Translations under genes and position numbers: made by a program
Notes under the pieces: generated by a model
The model's database searches: none
The model's input: the letters and a program-made list of their open reading frames with translations, nothing else
What the model was told of the DNA's origin: nothing
Source: Burkholderiales bacterium
Lineage (GTDB): Bacteria > Pseudomonadota > Gammaproteobacteria > Burkholderiales > UBA11063
Length of the DNA stretch: 6,697 nucleotides
Assembly (NCBI GenBank): GCA_026461645.1
Contig: JAPJMP010000215.1
Coordinates: 1-6,697 of the forward strand
Direction: 5' to 3'
In this document: piece by piece, positions 1 through 6,697 of the stretch
Numbering within the stretch: the first letter of the stretch is position 1
Layout: the number at the start of each line of letters is the position of its first letter

Positions 1-14
1 TCTAATATTGTCAT
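1..14 (-). CDS. start of an unidentified gene, cut by the window edge (possibly aroB)
   Basis: Only the first codons are visible: ATG at 14-12, reading M-T-I-L and then an Asp or Glu codon cut by the window edge. The start is supported by a full AGGAG Shine-Dalgarno (minus strand, 27-23) with an 8-nt spacer. The gene follows aroK in the same direction after 99 nt. In many proteobacteria aroK is followed by aroB (3-dehydroquinate synthase), and a short start of this type would fit AroB, but four residues identify nothing. The leader in front of it appears structured and could sequester its ribosome binding site. I am fairly sure a gene starts here; its identity is a guess from context. Confidence 0.5.
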
Positions 15-96
15 CTTTATTGCTCCTATGCTTATTGATATAAGCATTAGTATACTATAAATCTTATAGCATTATCTACTAGGAGCGGATTGCCGT
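15..96 (-). promoter_or_regulatory. candidate structured 5' leader that can mask the Shine-Dalgarno of the next gene
   Basis: Read on the minus strand, the leader segment GCTCCTA (86-80) is exactly complementary to TAGGAGC (28-22), which contains the AGGAG ribosome binding site of the gene starting at 14. Between them lie an 8-bp perfect hairpin (47-28, stem ATGCTTAT, 4-nt loop) that abuts the Shine-Dalgarno, and a 6-bp hairpin (69-55, stem CTATAA, 3-nt loop). TAGTA (81-77) can also pair with TACTA (52-48). Together these permit a three-way-junction fold that hides the ribosome binding site. No T-run follows the hairpins, so this is not an intrinsic terminator. I do not recognise it as a known riboswitch or ribosomal-protein leader. 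AU stems arise easily by chance in such DNA; the GC-containing anti-Shine-Dalgarno pairing is the stronger part. Confidence 0.4.
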
Positions 97-103
97 GGTG
101 TAG

Positions 104-109
104 ATTATA
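104..109 (-). promoter_or_regulatory. candidate -10 element (TATAAT) for the gene downstream of aroK
   Basis: A perfect TATAAT on the minus strand starts just past the aroK stop codon. It would place a transcript start near A96 and give a leader of about 80 nt before the ATG at 14. It has no TG extension (TAGTATAAT), and no good -35 lies at 16-18 bp; TTGTTA at 136-131 is 21 bp away. A TATAAT can occur by chance in AT-rich DNA, so this is a weak call. It is supported mainly by its place before a structured leader and a good ribosome binding site. Confidence 0.35.
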
Positions 110-113
110 CTAA

Positions 114-644
114 TTAAAGTTGAATATTTTTAACAATAGTTTCTACTACTTGATTAGGTTTTAAGAATGATGTATTAATTTTAATATCTGAAATTGAATC
201 ATACAACTCTTGGCGAGCTTTAAATAATTCACGAATTTTAGTTTCTACATCTACCTTATGGAATAATGGTCTTTGTGCCACTGATTTAGACAATCGTTCA
301 ACTAAAATCTCAATATTAGCAAACAATTGTACCACAAAGGTATTTTCAGTTGCCATTAGCTGCCGATTTTCATCACTTAAAATACATCCACCACCAACTG
401 ATAAAACAATTGATGATTTTTGCGCTAGAATTGTCATTAATTCATTTGTTTCACGCAGTCTGAATCCAGCCTCACCTTCAATTTCAAATATAGTTGGAAT
501 ATCAACACCACATCGTTGCTCAATGCTTTTATCTAAATCAATAAATTCAGATTTAATATATTCTGACAAATACTTTCCTACAGTTGTTTTGCCAACTCCT
601 GTTATACCAATAAGAATTATTTGTGAAAATGATTTTAATTTCAT
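114..644 (-). CDS. aroK: shikimate kinase
   Basis: Cytoplasmic enzyme that transfers phosphate from ATP to the 3-hydroxyl of shikimate, the fifth step of the chorismate (aromatic amino acid) pathway. The 176-residue product has the family's usual length. Visible motifs are the Walker A loop GITGVGKT (13-20), the shikimate/Mg site D36-L-D38, the EGEAGFRLRE segment with R62 and E65, the glycine triplet G84-G86, the lid QRPL with R125, and R144 in the C-terminal ARQELY helix. ATG at 644 is chosen because it puts the P-loop at the normal distance from the N-terminus; the frame stays open to 809, but that stretch overlaps the lipoprotein gene antiphase and reads as Gln-rich noise. No Shine-Dalgarno is visible: the ATG is preceded by the T-run of an intrinsic terminator and TTAAGTTTAAA. 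Expression therefore needs read-through or an unseen promoter. The product assignment is firm. Confidence 0.96.
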   Translation of the reverse strand: MKLKSFSQIILIGITGVGKTTVGKYLSEYIKSEFIDLDKSIEQRCGVDIPTIFEIEGEAGFRLRETNELMTILAQKSSIVLSVGGGCILSDENRQLMATENTFVVQLFANIEILVERLSKSVAQRPLFHKVDVETKIRELFKARQELYDSISDIKINTSFLKPNQVVETIVKNIQL

Positions 645-656
645 TTTAAACTTAAT

Positions 657-684
657 AAAAAACCACGCTTTATGCGTGGTCTTT
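657..684 (-). terminator. intrinsic terminator after the lipoprotein gene, directly before aroK
   Basis: On the minus strand ACCACGC (680-674), a 5-nt ATAAA loop and GCGTGGT (668-662) form a 7-bp perfect GC-containing stem, followed at once by a run of T residues down to 657. A preceding AAAG can pair with the T-run through one G-U wobble. It starts 21 nt after the stop codon of the lipoprotein gene and ends 12 nt before the aroK ATG. It should end both the lipoprotein transcript and any read-through from the atp operon. On the plus strand the hairpin is followed only by CTTTAC, so it probably works leftward only. Confidence 0.9.
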
Positions 685-705
685 ACTTGCTCAAAATATT
701 TTTTA

Positions 706-852
706 CTATTTTGCTGCTGATGCATCTGCTGCTGGAGCTGACGCTTCTGCTGCTGGAGCTGATGAATTAGCATTATTGCTAGATGAACTTTCATTGTTAG
801 AACATGCAACTAAAGCAACCCCAGTAATTAACATAGCTAGTAATTTTTTCAT
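706..852 (-). CDS. small Ser/Ala-rich lipoprotein of unknown function
   Basis: A 48-residue product. It starts with MKK, a hydrophobic segment (residues 4-15) and a lipobox L14-V-A-C17, so signal peptidase II should cut before C17 and leave a lipidated peptide of 32 residues. The mature part has no globular look: it is Asn/Ser-rich, followed by two near-identical heptads, SAPAAEA and SAPAADA. It lacks the GQKGPLYLP segment of LptM/YifL-type small lipoproteins. I chose the ATG at 852 over an in-frame ATG at 894 because AAGGGA lies 5 nt upstream of 852, the signal peptide starts there, and 894 falls almost on the predicted transcript start. Its own promoter and terminator flank it, so it looks monocistronic and expressed. 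The Asp after C17 that would retain it in the inner membrane is absent (Ser instead), which suggests the outer membrane under the E. coli rule. Function unknown. Confidence 0.82.
   Translation of the reverse strand: MKKLLAMLITGVALVACSNNESSSSNNANSSAPAAEASAPAADASAAK
722..763 (-). repeat. two tandem 21-nt units inside the lipoprotein gene
   Basis: Units 722-742 and 743-763 differ at 2 of 21 positions. They encode consecutive heptads of the SAPAA(E/D)A type in the mature lipoprotein. A degenerate partial third copy follows at the 3' end of the gene. The unit length is a multiple of three, so gain or loss of copies would keep the frame. Confidence 0.85.
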
Positions 853-857
853 TGTGA

Positions 858-863
858 TCCCTT
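858..863 (-). promoter_or_regulatory. ribosome binding site that fixes the lipoprotein start
   Basis: AAGGGA on the minus strand (863-858), 5 nt before the ATG at 852. It decides between this start and the longer in-frame one at 894. Confidence 0.75.
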
Positions 864-902
864 TTAAAAAATATAACTCAATAAAAATAGACAATTAACG
901 TT

Positions 903-911
903 ATTATAACA
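903..911 (-). promoter_or_regulatory. extended -10 promoter of the lipoprotein gene
   Basis: Minus strand TGTTATAAT (911-903): a perfect TATAAT with a TG extension. No convincing -35 stands at 16-18 bp, which extended -10 promoters can tolerate, and the region upstream is very AT-rich. The predicted start is near A896, giving a leader of about 44 nt to the ATG at 852. It lies in the gap between atpC (stop at 948) and the lipoprotein gene. I see no GC-containing terminator for the atp operon in this gap. Confidence 0.7.
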
Positions 912-947
912 CAAGCATTCTTTAATAAAATAAATTTTTTAAAATTT

Positions 948-1382
948 TTATACTTTATTCTTATTATTACGAATATATTCCATAGCTTTTAATTGTGCTA
1001 TAGCAATTTCAAGCGCTGCTTGAGCTTTGGTAAAATCAGTATTTGAATTCTCTGCAGCTTGTATTTTTTTCAATGCTTGATTTTTCTGCTCAATTAATCT
1101 TGCTTCATCTAACTCCTCAGTTCTTTCAACAATATCAGCAAGAACAGTGGTATGATTATCATTGATTTCAACAAATCCACCTGAAATAGCATAAATCAAC
1201 TGATATGCTTGATTAGGAATTTGCAATCTAAGTATACCAGGTTTCAATTTACTTATTAAAGCAATGTGATTAGGATAAATACCAATTTCTCCTTCAAATG
1301 CAGGAGCAACCAAATATTCAACCTCTCCAGAAAATATTTGTTTTTCTGAATCAACCACATCAAGCATCATTGTTTTAGCCAT
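948..1382 (-). CDS. atpC: ATP synthase F1 subunit epsilon
   Basis: Subunit of the central rotor stalk: it binds gamma and the c-ring and can inhibit ATP hydrolysis through its C-terminal helices. The 144 residues (usually about 140) show the N-terminal beta-sandwich with GEIGIYPNHIALIS (31-44), LKPGILRL (46-53) and the ISGGFVEI strand (66-73). Two C-terminal helices follow, rich in Glu, Lys, Gln and Ala and ending in LKAMEYIRNNK. The start is supported by AGGAG (1392-1388), which overlaps the TAG stop of atpD, so translation is probably coupled; the two genes are 8 nt apart. It is the last atp gene, followed by an AT-only stretch and then the lipoprotein promoter. Confidence 0.97.
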   Translation of the reverse strand: MAKTMMLDVVDSEKQIFSGEVEYLVAPAFEGEIGIYPNHIALISKLKPGILRLQIPNQAYQLIYAISGGFVEINDNHTTVLADIVERTEELDEARLIEQKNQALKKIQAAENSNTDFTKAQAALEIAIAQLKAMEYIRNNKNKV

Positions 1383-1390
1383 TGTAACTC

Positions 1391-2794
<1,404 letters not shown>

Positions 2795-2829
2795 TTATTA
2801 ATTATTAACACAACCCTAAATACACTTAT

Positions 2830-3702
2830 TTAAACCGCAGCACTTCCGGCAACTATTTCTGCCAATTCCTTAGTAATTGATGCTTGACGCGATTTATTAT
2901 ATACTAAGCGTAATTCATTTATTGCTAAACCAGCATTATCAGTAGCTGATTTCATTGCTACCATTCGTGCTGCTTGCTCTGATGCCATATTATCAGCAAG
3001 GCATTGAAATACCACTGATTCAACATATCTACTTATGATTTGATCTAAAACCTCAAGCGCTGATGGTTCGTACTCATAATCATTAAAATGCACTTTATCT
3101 TGTTGCAAATCTTTTTTAGATAAAGGTAATAATTGCTCAAATTTTGGTTGTTGCTTCATTGTATTGACAAAATGTGAATACACTACATAAACAGCATCTA
3201 ACTGCTGATTATGAAATTTAGTTAAAAAATTAGATATTGGACCAATTAGCTTTTCCATTTGTGGCACATCACCTAAACTAACAGCAGAAGATGTTACATC
3301 TAGACCTACTCGTAGCGAGGCATTTAACCCTTTTTGCCCTAAAGGACAAACTTCAACACTAACTTTACTATTTTTAAATTTTTTAACATTCTCATAAAAG
3401 AGTTTTAACACATTTGCGTTTAACCCACCACATAGCCCCTTATCTGAAGTGATAACAATGATTCCCACACTTTTTGGATTAGAGCAACTACGTAAATATG
3501 GAGAATTATTTTTAGCGTAATTATTAATTCCAGCCAAATTCGCCATTACCCGTCTAATATTTTCAGCATAAGGCCTTGCTGCTCTCATTCGCTCTTGAGT
3601 TTTACGCATTTTAGAAGTGGCAACCATTTGCATGGCACGAGTAATTTTTTGCGTATTTTGTACGCTTTTAATTTTACTTCTTATTTCTTTAGCTGCAGAC
3701 AT
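2830..3702 (-). CDS. atpG: ATP synthase F1 subunit gamma
   Basis: Central rotating shaft of F1. Its N- and C-terminal helices form a coiled coil inside the alpha3-beta3 ring. The 290 residues (E. coli 287) show the conserved N-terminal helix with KIRSK-type charges, then TQKITRAMQMVATSKMRK (17-34). The Rossmann-like middle contains VITSDKGLCGGLN (83-95). The C-terminal helix carries LVYNKSRQASITKELAEIV, followed by GSAAV at the end. The Shine-Dalgarno TAGG overlaps the atpA TAG stop (3712-3709) with a 6-nt spacer, and the genes are 7 nt apart, which suggests coupled translation. Confidence 0.98.
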   Translation of the reverse strand: MSAAKEIRSKIKSVQNTQKITRAMQMVATSKMRKTQERMRAARPYAENIRRVMANLAGINNYAKNNSPYLRSCSNPKSVGIIVITSDKGLCGGLNANVLKLFYENVKKFKNSKVSVEVCPLGQKGLNASLRVGLDVTSSAVSLGDVPQMEKLIGPISNFLTKFHNQQLDAVYVVYSHFVNTMKQQPKFEQLLPLSKKDLQQDKVHFNDYEYEPSALEVLDQIISRYVESVVFQCLADNMASEQAARMVAMKSATDNAGLAINELRLVYNKSRQASITKELAEIVAGSAAV

Positions 3703-3709
3703 TTAAAAC

Positions 3710-5254
3710 CTATTCAACTGAAAATATTGTTTTATATTCATTTAAAGTTTTTTTGATAACTTCTTCATCCGCTGATGTTAATTCTCCACTTTTATTAATA
3801 TTTAATAAAATTTCTGGAGCATTGGCTTTAACAAAGGAAGCAAACCCACTTTCAAAAGCTAATGCTTTTGCAACCGGAATGTCACTATAATAACCATTGT
3901 TTGCTGCATATAAAGTTAACGCCATTTCAGCCTTAGATAATGGAGAGTACTGCTTCTGTTTCATTAATTCAGTAACAATTTGTCCATGATTTAATTGTTT
4001 TCTGGTTGTTTCATCAAGATCAGAGGCAAATTGAGCAAATGCAGCCAATTCACGATATTGTGCTAAAGCCAGTCTTACTCCACCACCTAATTTCTTGATT
4101 ACTTTTGTTTGCGCCGCGCCACCAACCCGTGATACCGATATTCCAGGGTTAATTGCCGGACGAATTCCTGAATTAAATAAATCTGTTTCAAGGAAAATTT
4201 GTCCATCAGTAATTGAAATAACATTTGTTGGAACAAATGCAGATACGTCACCTGCTTGTGTTTCAATAATAGGTAATGCTGTTAAAGAGCCAGTTCTACC
4301 TTTTACCTGACCTTGAGTAAGTTTTTCTACATACTCTTCATTAACACGAGCTGCACGCTCTAATAATCTTGAATGTAAATAAAACACATCACCAGGGAAC
4401 GCTTCACGCCCAGGAGGTCTTCTTAATAATAAGGAAATTTGTCTATAGGCAACAGCTTGCTTAGATAAATCATCATAAACAATTAACGCATCTTCTCCAC
4501 GATCTCTAAAATATTCACCCATAGCACAACCTGAATAAGGGGCTATGAATTGAAGCGCGGCTGCTTCTGCTGCTGATGCTGCAACAATGATTGTATGGCC
4601 TAAAGCACCATGTTCTTCTAATTTACTCACTACATTGGCTATAGATGATGATTTTTGTCCAACTGCAACATAAATACAAACCACTCCAGTTTGTTTTTGA
4701 TTAATTATGGTATCAATAGCTACAGCCGTTTTACCTGTTTGTCTATCCCCGATAATTAATTCACGTTGACCTCTACCGATTGGAACCATTGAATCAATAG
4801 CTTTAATTCCGGTTTCTAATGGCTGTGATACTGATTTACGCGCAATAACCCCAGGTGCAACTTTCTCGATTGGAGATGTAGCCTTTGCATTTAATGGCCC
4901 CTTACCATCAATTGGACGGCCAAGTGCATCAACAACTCTACCAATTAATTCTCTACCTACTGGAACCTCTAATATACGCCCAGTACACGACACTTCATCG
5001 CCTTCAACGATGTGTTCGTAATCACCTAAAACAACTGCACCAACAGAATCTCGCTCTAGATTCATAGCCATACCAAAAACATTGCCTGGAAACTGTAACA
5101 TTTCACCTTGCATCACATTAGATAAGCCATATATCCGCACAATACCATCAGCTACTGACACTACAACACCTTTTGTTTGATATTCATTATTAGAGTTGAT
5201 TGCTTGTATTTTAGATTTTATAATATCACTGATTTCAGAAGGATTTAAATGCAT
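3710..5254 (-). CDS. atpA: ATP synthase F1 subunit alpha
   Basis: Non-catalytic nucleotide-binding subunit alternating with beta in F1; it supplies the arginine finger to the catalytic sites and its N-terminus holds delta. The 514 residues are the usual length. Visible are the N-terminal [13 protein letters not shown] helix, the Walker A loop GDRQTGKT (169-176, K175), a Walker B-type strand ALIVYDDLS (256-264), [12 protein letters not shown] (281-292), and the arginine finger R376 in [14 protein letters not shown]. The C-terminal helical part, with [14 protein letters not shown], resembles betaproteobacterial alpha subunits. AGGGG (5265-5261) overlaps the atpH TAG stop, 6 nt before the ATG. 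Confidence 0.99.
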   Translation of the reverse strand: MHLNPSEISDIIKSKIQAINSNNEYQTKGVVVSVADGIVRIYGLSNVMQGEMLQFPGNVFGMAMNLERDSVGAVVLGDYEHIVEGDEVSCTGRILEVPVGRELIGRVVDALGRPIDGKGPLNAKATSPIEKVAPGVIARKSVSQPLETGIKAIDSMVPIGRGQRELIIGDRQTGKTAVAIDTIINQKQTGVVCIYVAVGQKSSSIANVVSKLEEHGALGHTIIVAASAAEAAALQFIAPYSGCAMGEYFRDRGEDALIVYDDLSKQAVAYRQISLLLRRPPGREAFPGDVFYLHSRLLERAARVNEEYVEKLTQGQVKGRTGSLTALPIIETQAGDVSAFVPTNVISITDGQIFLETDLFNSGIRPAINPGISVSRVGGAAQTKVIKKLGGGVRLALAQYRELAAFAQFASDLDETTRKQLNHGQIVTELMKQKQYSPLSKAEMALTLYAANNGYYSDIPVAKALAFESGFASFVKANAPEILLNINKSGELTSADEEVIKKTLNEYKTIFSVE

Positions 5255-5263
5255 GTAAAACCC

Positions 5264-5797
5264 CTATTTAATAATTTCAGTAGCTAGATTATCTAAGCTA
5301 CCTTTAATCGAATAATCAACAACTTTGTCATTGATTAATACTTTAACACCACCAATTAATTCAGGAACAACTTCAACTTGAATTGAAACTGTTTTACCAA
5401 ATTTTTTTGATAGCAAACCTTGGAATGTTAATTTTTGCTCTTCATTTAATTCAAATGCAGACTGAATAACTACTTTACTACAATTGCGATAATTTTCCAA
5501 TTGCTGTTCAAATAATGTAAAAATTTCAGGTAAAATTGTTAATTTGTTATTGTCTTGCAATTGAGATAAAAAATTGCTTAATTCTTTACTTGGTTCATCC
5601 ACAAAACTAACTATTATTTGAATAACTGCATCCCTAGATAAATTAGGGTTAGTAGTTAACTTAGTAAAATTATCATTTTGAGCTAAATTAGCCAAATTAG
5701 CTAAATCTGTAAACCACTTATCTAAATTATTTGCTGCTAGAGCAAAATCAAAAACAGCATTAGCATAAGGATGGGCAAGACTAGTATTATTAATCAT
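5264..5797 (-). CDS. atpH: ATP synthase F1 subunit delta
   Basis: Peripheral stalk subunit (OSCP homologue) that joins the top of the alpha3-beta3 head to subunit b. The 177 residues match the family. The N-terminal helical domain (about 1-105) contains AHPYANAVFDFA (8-19). The C-terminal domain holds the strand-forming SIQVEVVPELIGGVKVLI and the typical ending DKVVDYSIKGSLDNL. This is one of the faster-evolving subunits and is rich in Asn and Leu here. The start has only a weak GAG (5805-5803) that overlaps the atpF TGA stop, 6 nt from the next gene. Confidence 0.96.
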   Translation of the reverse strand: MINNTSLAHPYANAVFDFALAANNLDKWFTDLANLANLAQNDNFTKLTTNPNLSRDAVIQIIVSFVDEPSKELSNFLSQLQDNNKLTILPEIFTLFEQQLENYRNCSKVVIQSAFELNEEQKLTFQGLLSKKFGKTVSIQVEVVPELIGGVKVLINDKVVDYSIKGSLDNLATEIIK

Positions 5798-5803
5798 TTA
5801 TAC

Positions 5804-6274
5804 TCACAGTTTTGACATAATATCAGCCAGAATTTTTTCATGGCGTTGTCTATCTACTTCAGATTTTAATATTTGCTGAGCACCCTCTATCGCTAAAGAG
5901 GCAACTTGAAAACGTAATTGCTCTTTGGCTCTACCAAATTCTTGTTCAATTTGTGCTTTTGCTTCAATTAAAATTCTTTCACTTTCAGTCGTAGCTTTTT
6001 GACGAGCTTCATCAACAATTTGATCAGCACGTTTTTCAGCATTAAACATTATTTCTGTAGCTCTAACCTGAACATGTTGTAATTCTTCAGCTATTCTTGA
6101 TTCAGCATCAAGTAATTCTTGATGACCCTTTTCTGCAGCAGCCAAACCATTTGCAATTCTATTTGCTCTTTCTTCCAACATTTTATTTAATGGTGGCCAA
6201 ACAAATTTCATTGTAAAGAAAATTAAAATAGCAAAAGTTATCGCTTGCCCGAACAATGTTGCATTAATATCCAT
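5804..6274 (-). CDS. atpF: ATP synthase Fo subunit b
   Basis: Peripheral stalk subunit that anchors F1 to the membrane through subunits a and delta; it forms a dimer. The 156 residues match E. coli b. A single N-terminal membrane helix (about 5-25) runs into MKFVWPPL (22-29), then the conserved R36. A long charged helix follows, with Ala and hydrophobic residues spaced for a right-handed coiled coil (about 30-140). The C-terminal segment contacts delta. Only one b gene is visible, with no b' copy. A strong AAGGGGA (6286-6280) precedes the ATG by 5 nt. It lies 33 nt after atpE. Confidence 0.97.
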   Translation of the reverse strand: MDINATLFGQAITFAILIFFTMKFVWPPLNKMLEERANRIANGLAAAEKGHQELLDAESRIAEELQHVQVRATEIMFNAEKRADQIVDEARQKATTESERILIEAKAQIEQEFGRAKEQLRFQVASLAIEGAQQILKSEVDRQRHEKILADIMSKL

Positions 6275-6307
6275 GCAATTCCCCTTGGAGACTTATATAA
6301 CTGTCAA

Positions 6308-6648
<341 letters not shown>

Positions 6649-6658
6649 AAAATTAACT

Positions 6659-6697
6659 ATGGCTATAAAACAAGAAGAAATTTACAATTTACTTAAA
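6659..6697 (+). CDS. possible start of a divergent gene, cut by the window edge
   Basis: Thirteen open codons from ATG at 6659 to the window end, reading MAIKQEEIYNLLK. The composition is plausible for a helical protein N-terminus. All three minus-strand frames hit a stop within the first 15 bases from the window's right end, so this stretch is not the body of a leftward atpB. No Shine-Dalgarno precedes the ATG. The product cannot be identified; a short helix with paired Glu at the N-terminus would suit BolA-type proteins among many others. Chance openness over 13 codons is quite possible. Confidence 0.38.
   Translation, partial: MAIKQEEIYNLLK

Noticed and set aside
22..109. A tRNA or intrinsic terminator in the region after aroK
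   Set aside because: No cloverleaf with acceptor, D, anticodon and T arms can be formed, and none of the hairpins is followed by a T-run in the leftward direction.
523..720. Rightward open frame opposite aroK
   Set aside because: Antisense shadow of aroK and of the terminator region; no ribosome binding site, no family resemblance, and it reads through the terminator hairpin.
645..809. A 55-residue N-terminal extension of AroK opened by an ATG at 809
   Set aside because: It overlaps the lipoprotein gene and the terminator in another frame, reads as Gln-rich sequence caused by the CAG-like repeat, and would place the P-loop far from its normal position. The ATG at 644 fits the family.
853..894. 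Longer lipoprotein start at 894
   Set aside because: It would put 14 residues before the MKK signal peptide and sit at the predicted transcript start with no ribosome binding site, while the ATG at 852 has AAGGGA 5 nt upstream.
912..947. A terminator for the atp operon directly after atpC
   Set aside because: The stretch is nearly all A and T; only very weak AT stems with tiny loops form, so it is not a convincing intrinsic terminator. The first good one leftward is at 657-684.

Overview
The window is AT-rich bacterial DNA, and almost all of it is read leftward (minus strand). Seven consecutive genes encode the F1Fo ATP synthase subunits c, b, delta, alpha, gamma, beta and epsilon (atpE-F-H-A-G-D-C, from 6598 down to 948). 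The proteins look betaproteobacterial. Subunit alpha has the EISDIIK start, the [11 protein letters not shown] stretch and a C-terminus with [14 protein letters not shown]. Subunit beta starts MSQGKI. Subunit c starts with an [14 protein letters not shown] segment and ends its hairpin in NPLL. Low GC together with these features suggests an AT-rich or reduced betaproteobacterium, possibly Neisseriales-like. That placement rests on remembered family sequences and was not computed.

Right edge (6599-6697): upstream of atpE there is a perfect extended -10 (TGTTATAAT, minus strand, 6648-6640) and then a short rightward open frame that leaves the window (6659-6697). No recognisable end of atpB (subunit a), the usual upstream neighbour, is visible. 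Either atpE heads this transcript here and atpB lies elsewhere, or atpB ends just at the edge.

Centre (948-6598): the atp genes are tightly packed, mostly 6-9 nt apart, with wider gaps of 33 nt between atpE and atpF and 56 nt between atpG and atpD. Three Shine-Dalgarno sequences overlap the stop codon of the preceding gene. All catalytic and proton-carrying residues I looked for are present, so the complex should be a working H+-coupled enzyme.

Left part (1-911): after atpC comes a small self-contained unit: an extended -10 promoter, a 48-residue Ser/Ala-rich lipoprotein gene with a 21-nt tandem repeat, and a strong intrinsic terminator. Next is shikimate kinase (aroK), which starts just after the terminator and has no clear ribosome binding site. 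Between aroK and the start of another leftward gene cut by the window edge (possibly aroB) lie about 100 nt containing a -10-like site and several inverted repeats. One of these pairs a leader segment with the Shine-Dalgarno of the cut gene. This possible RNA switch is the most unusual thing here; the rest is housekeeping sequence. I saw no tRNA, rRNA, CRISPR array, insertion sequence or defence system.
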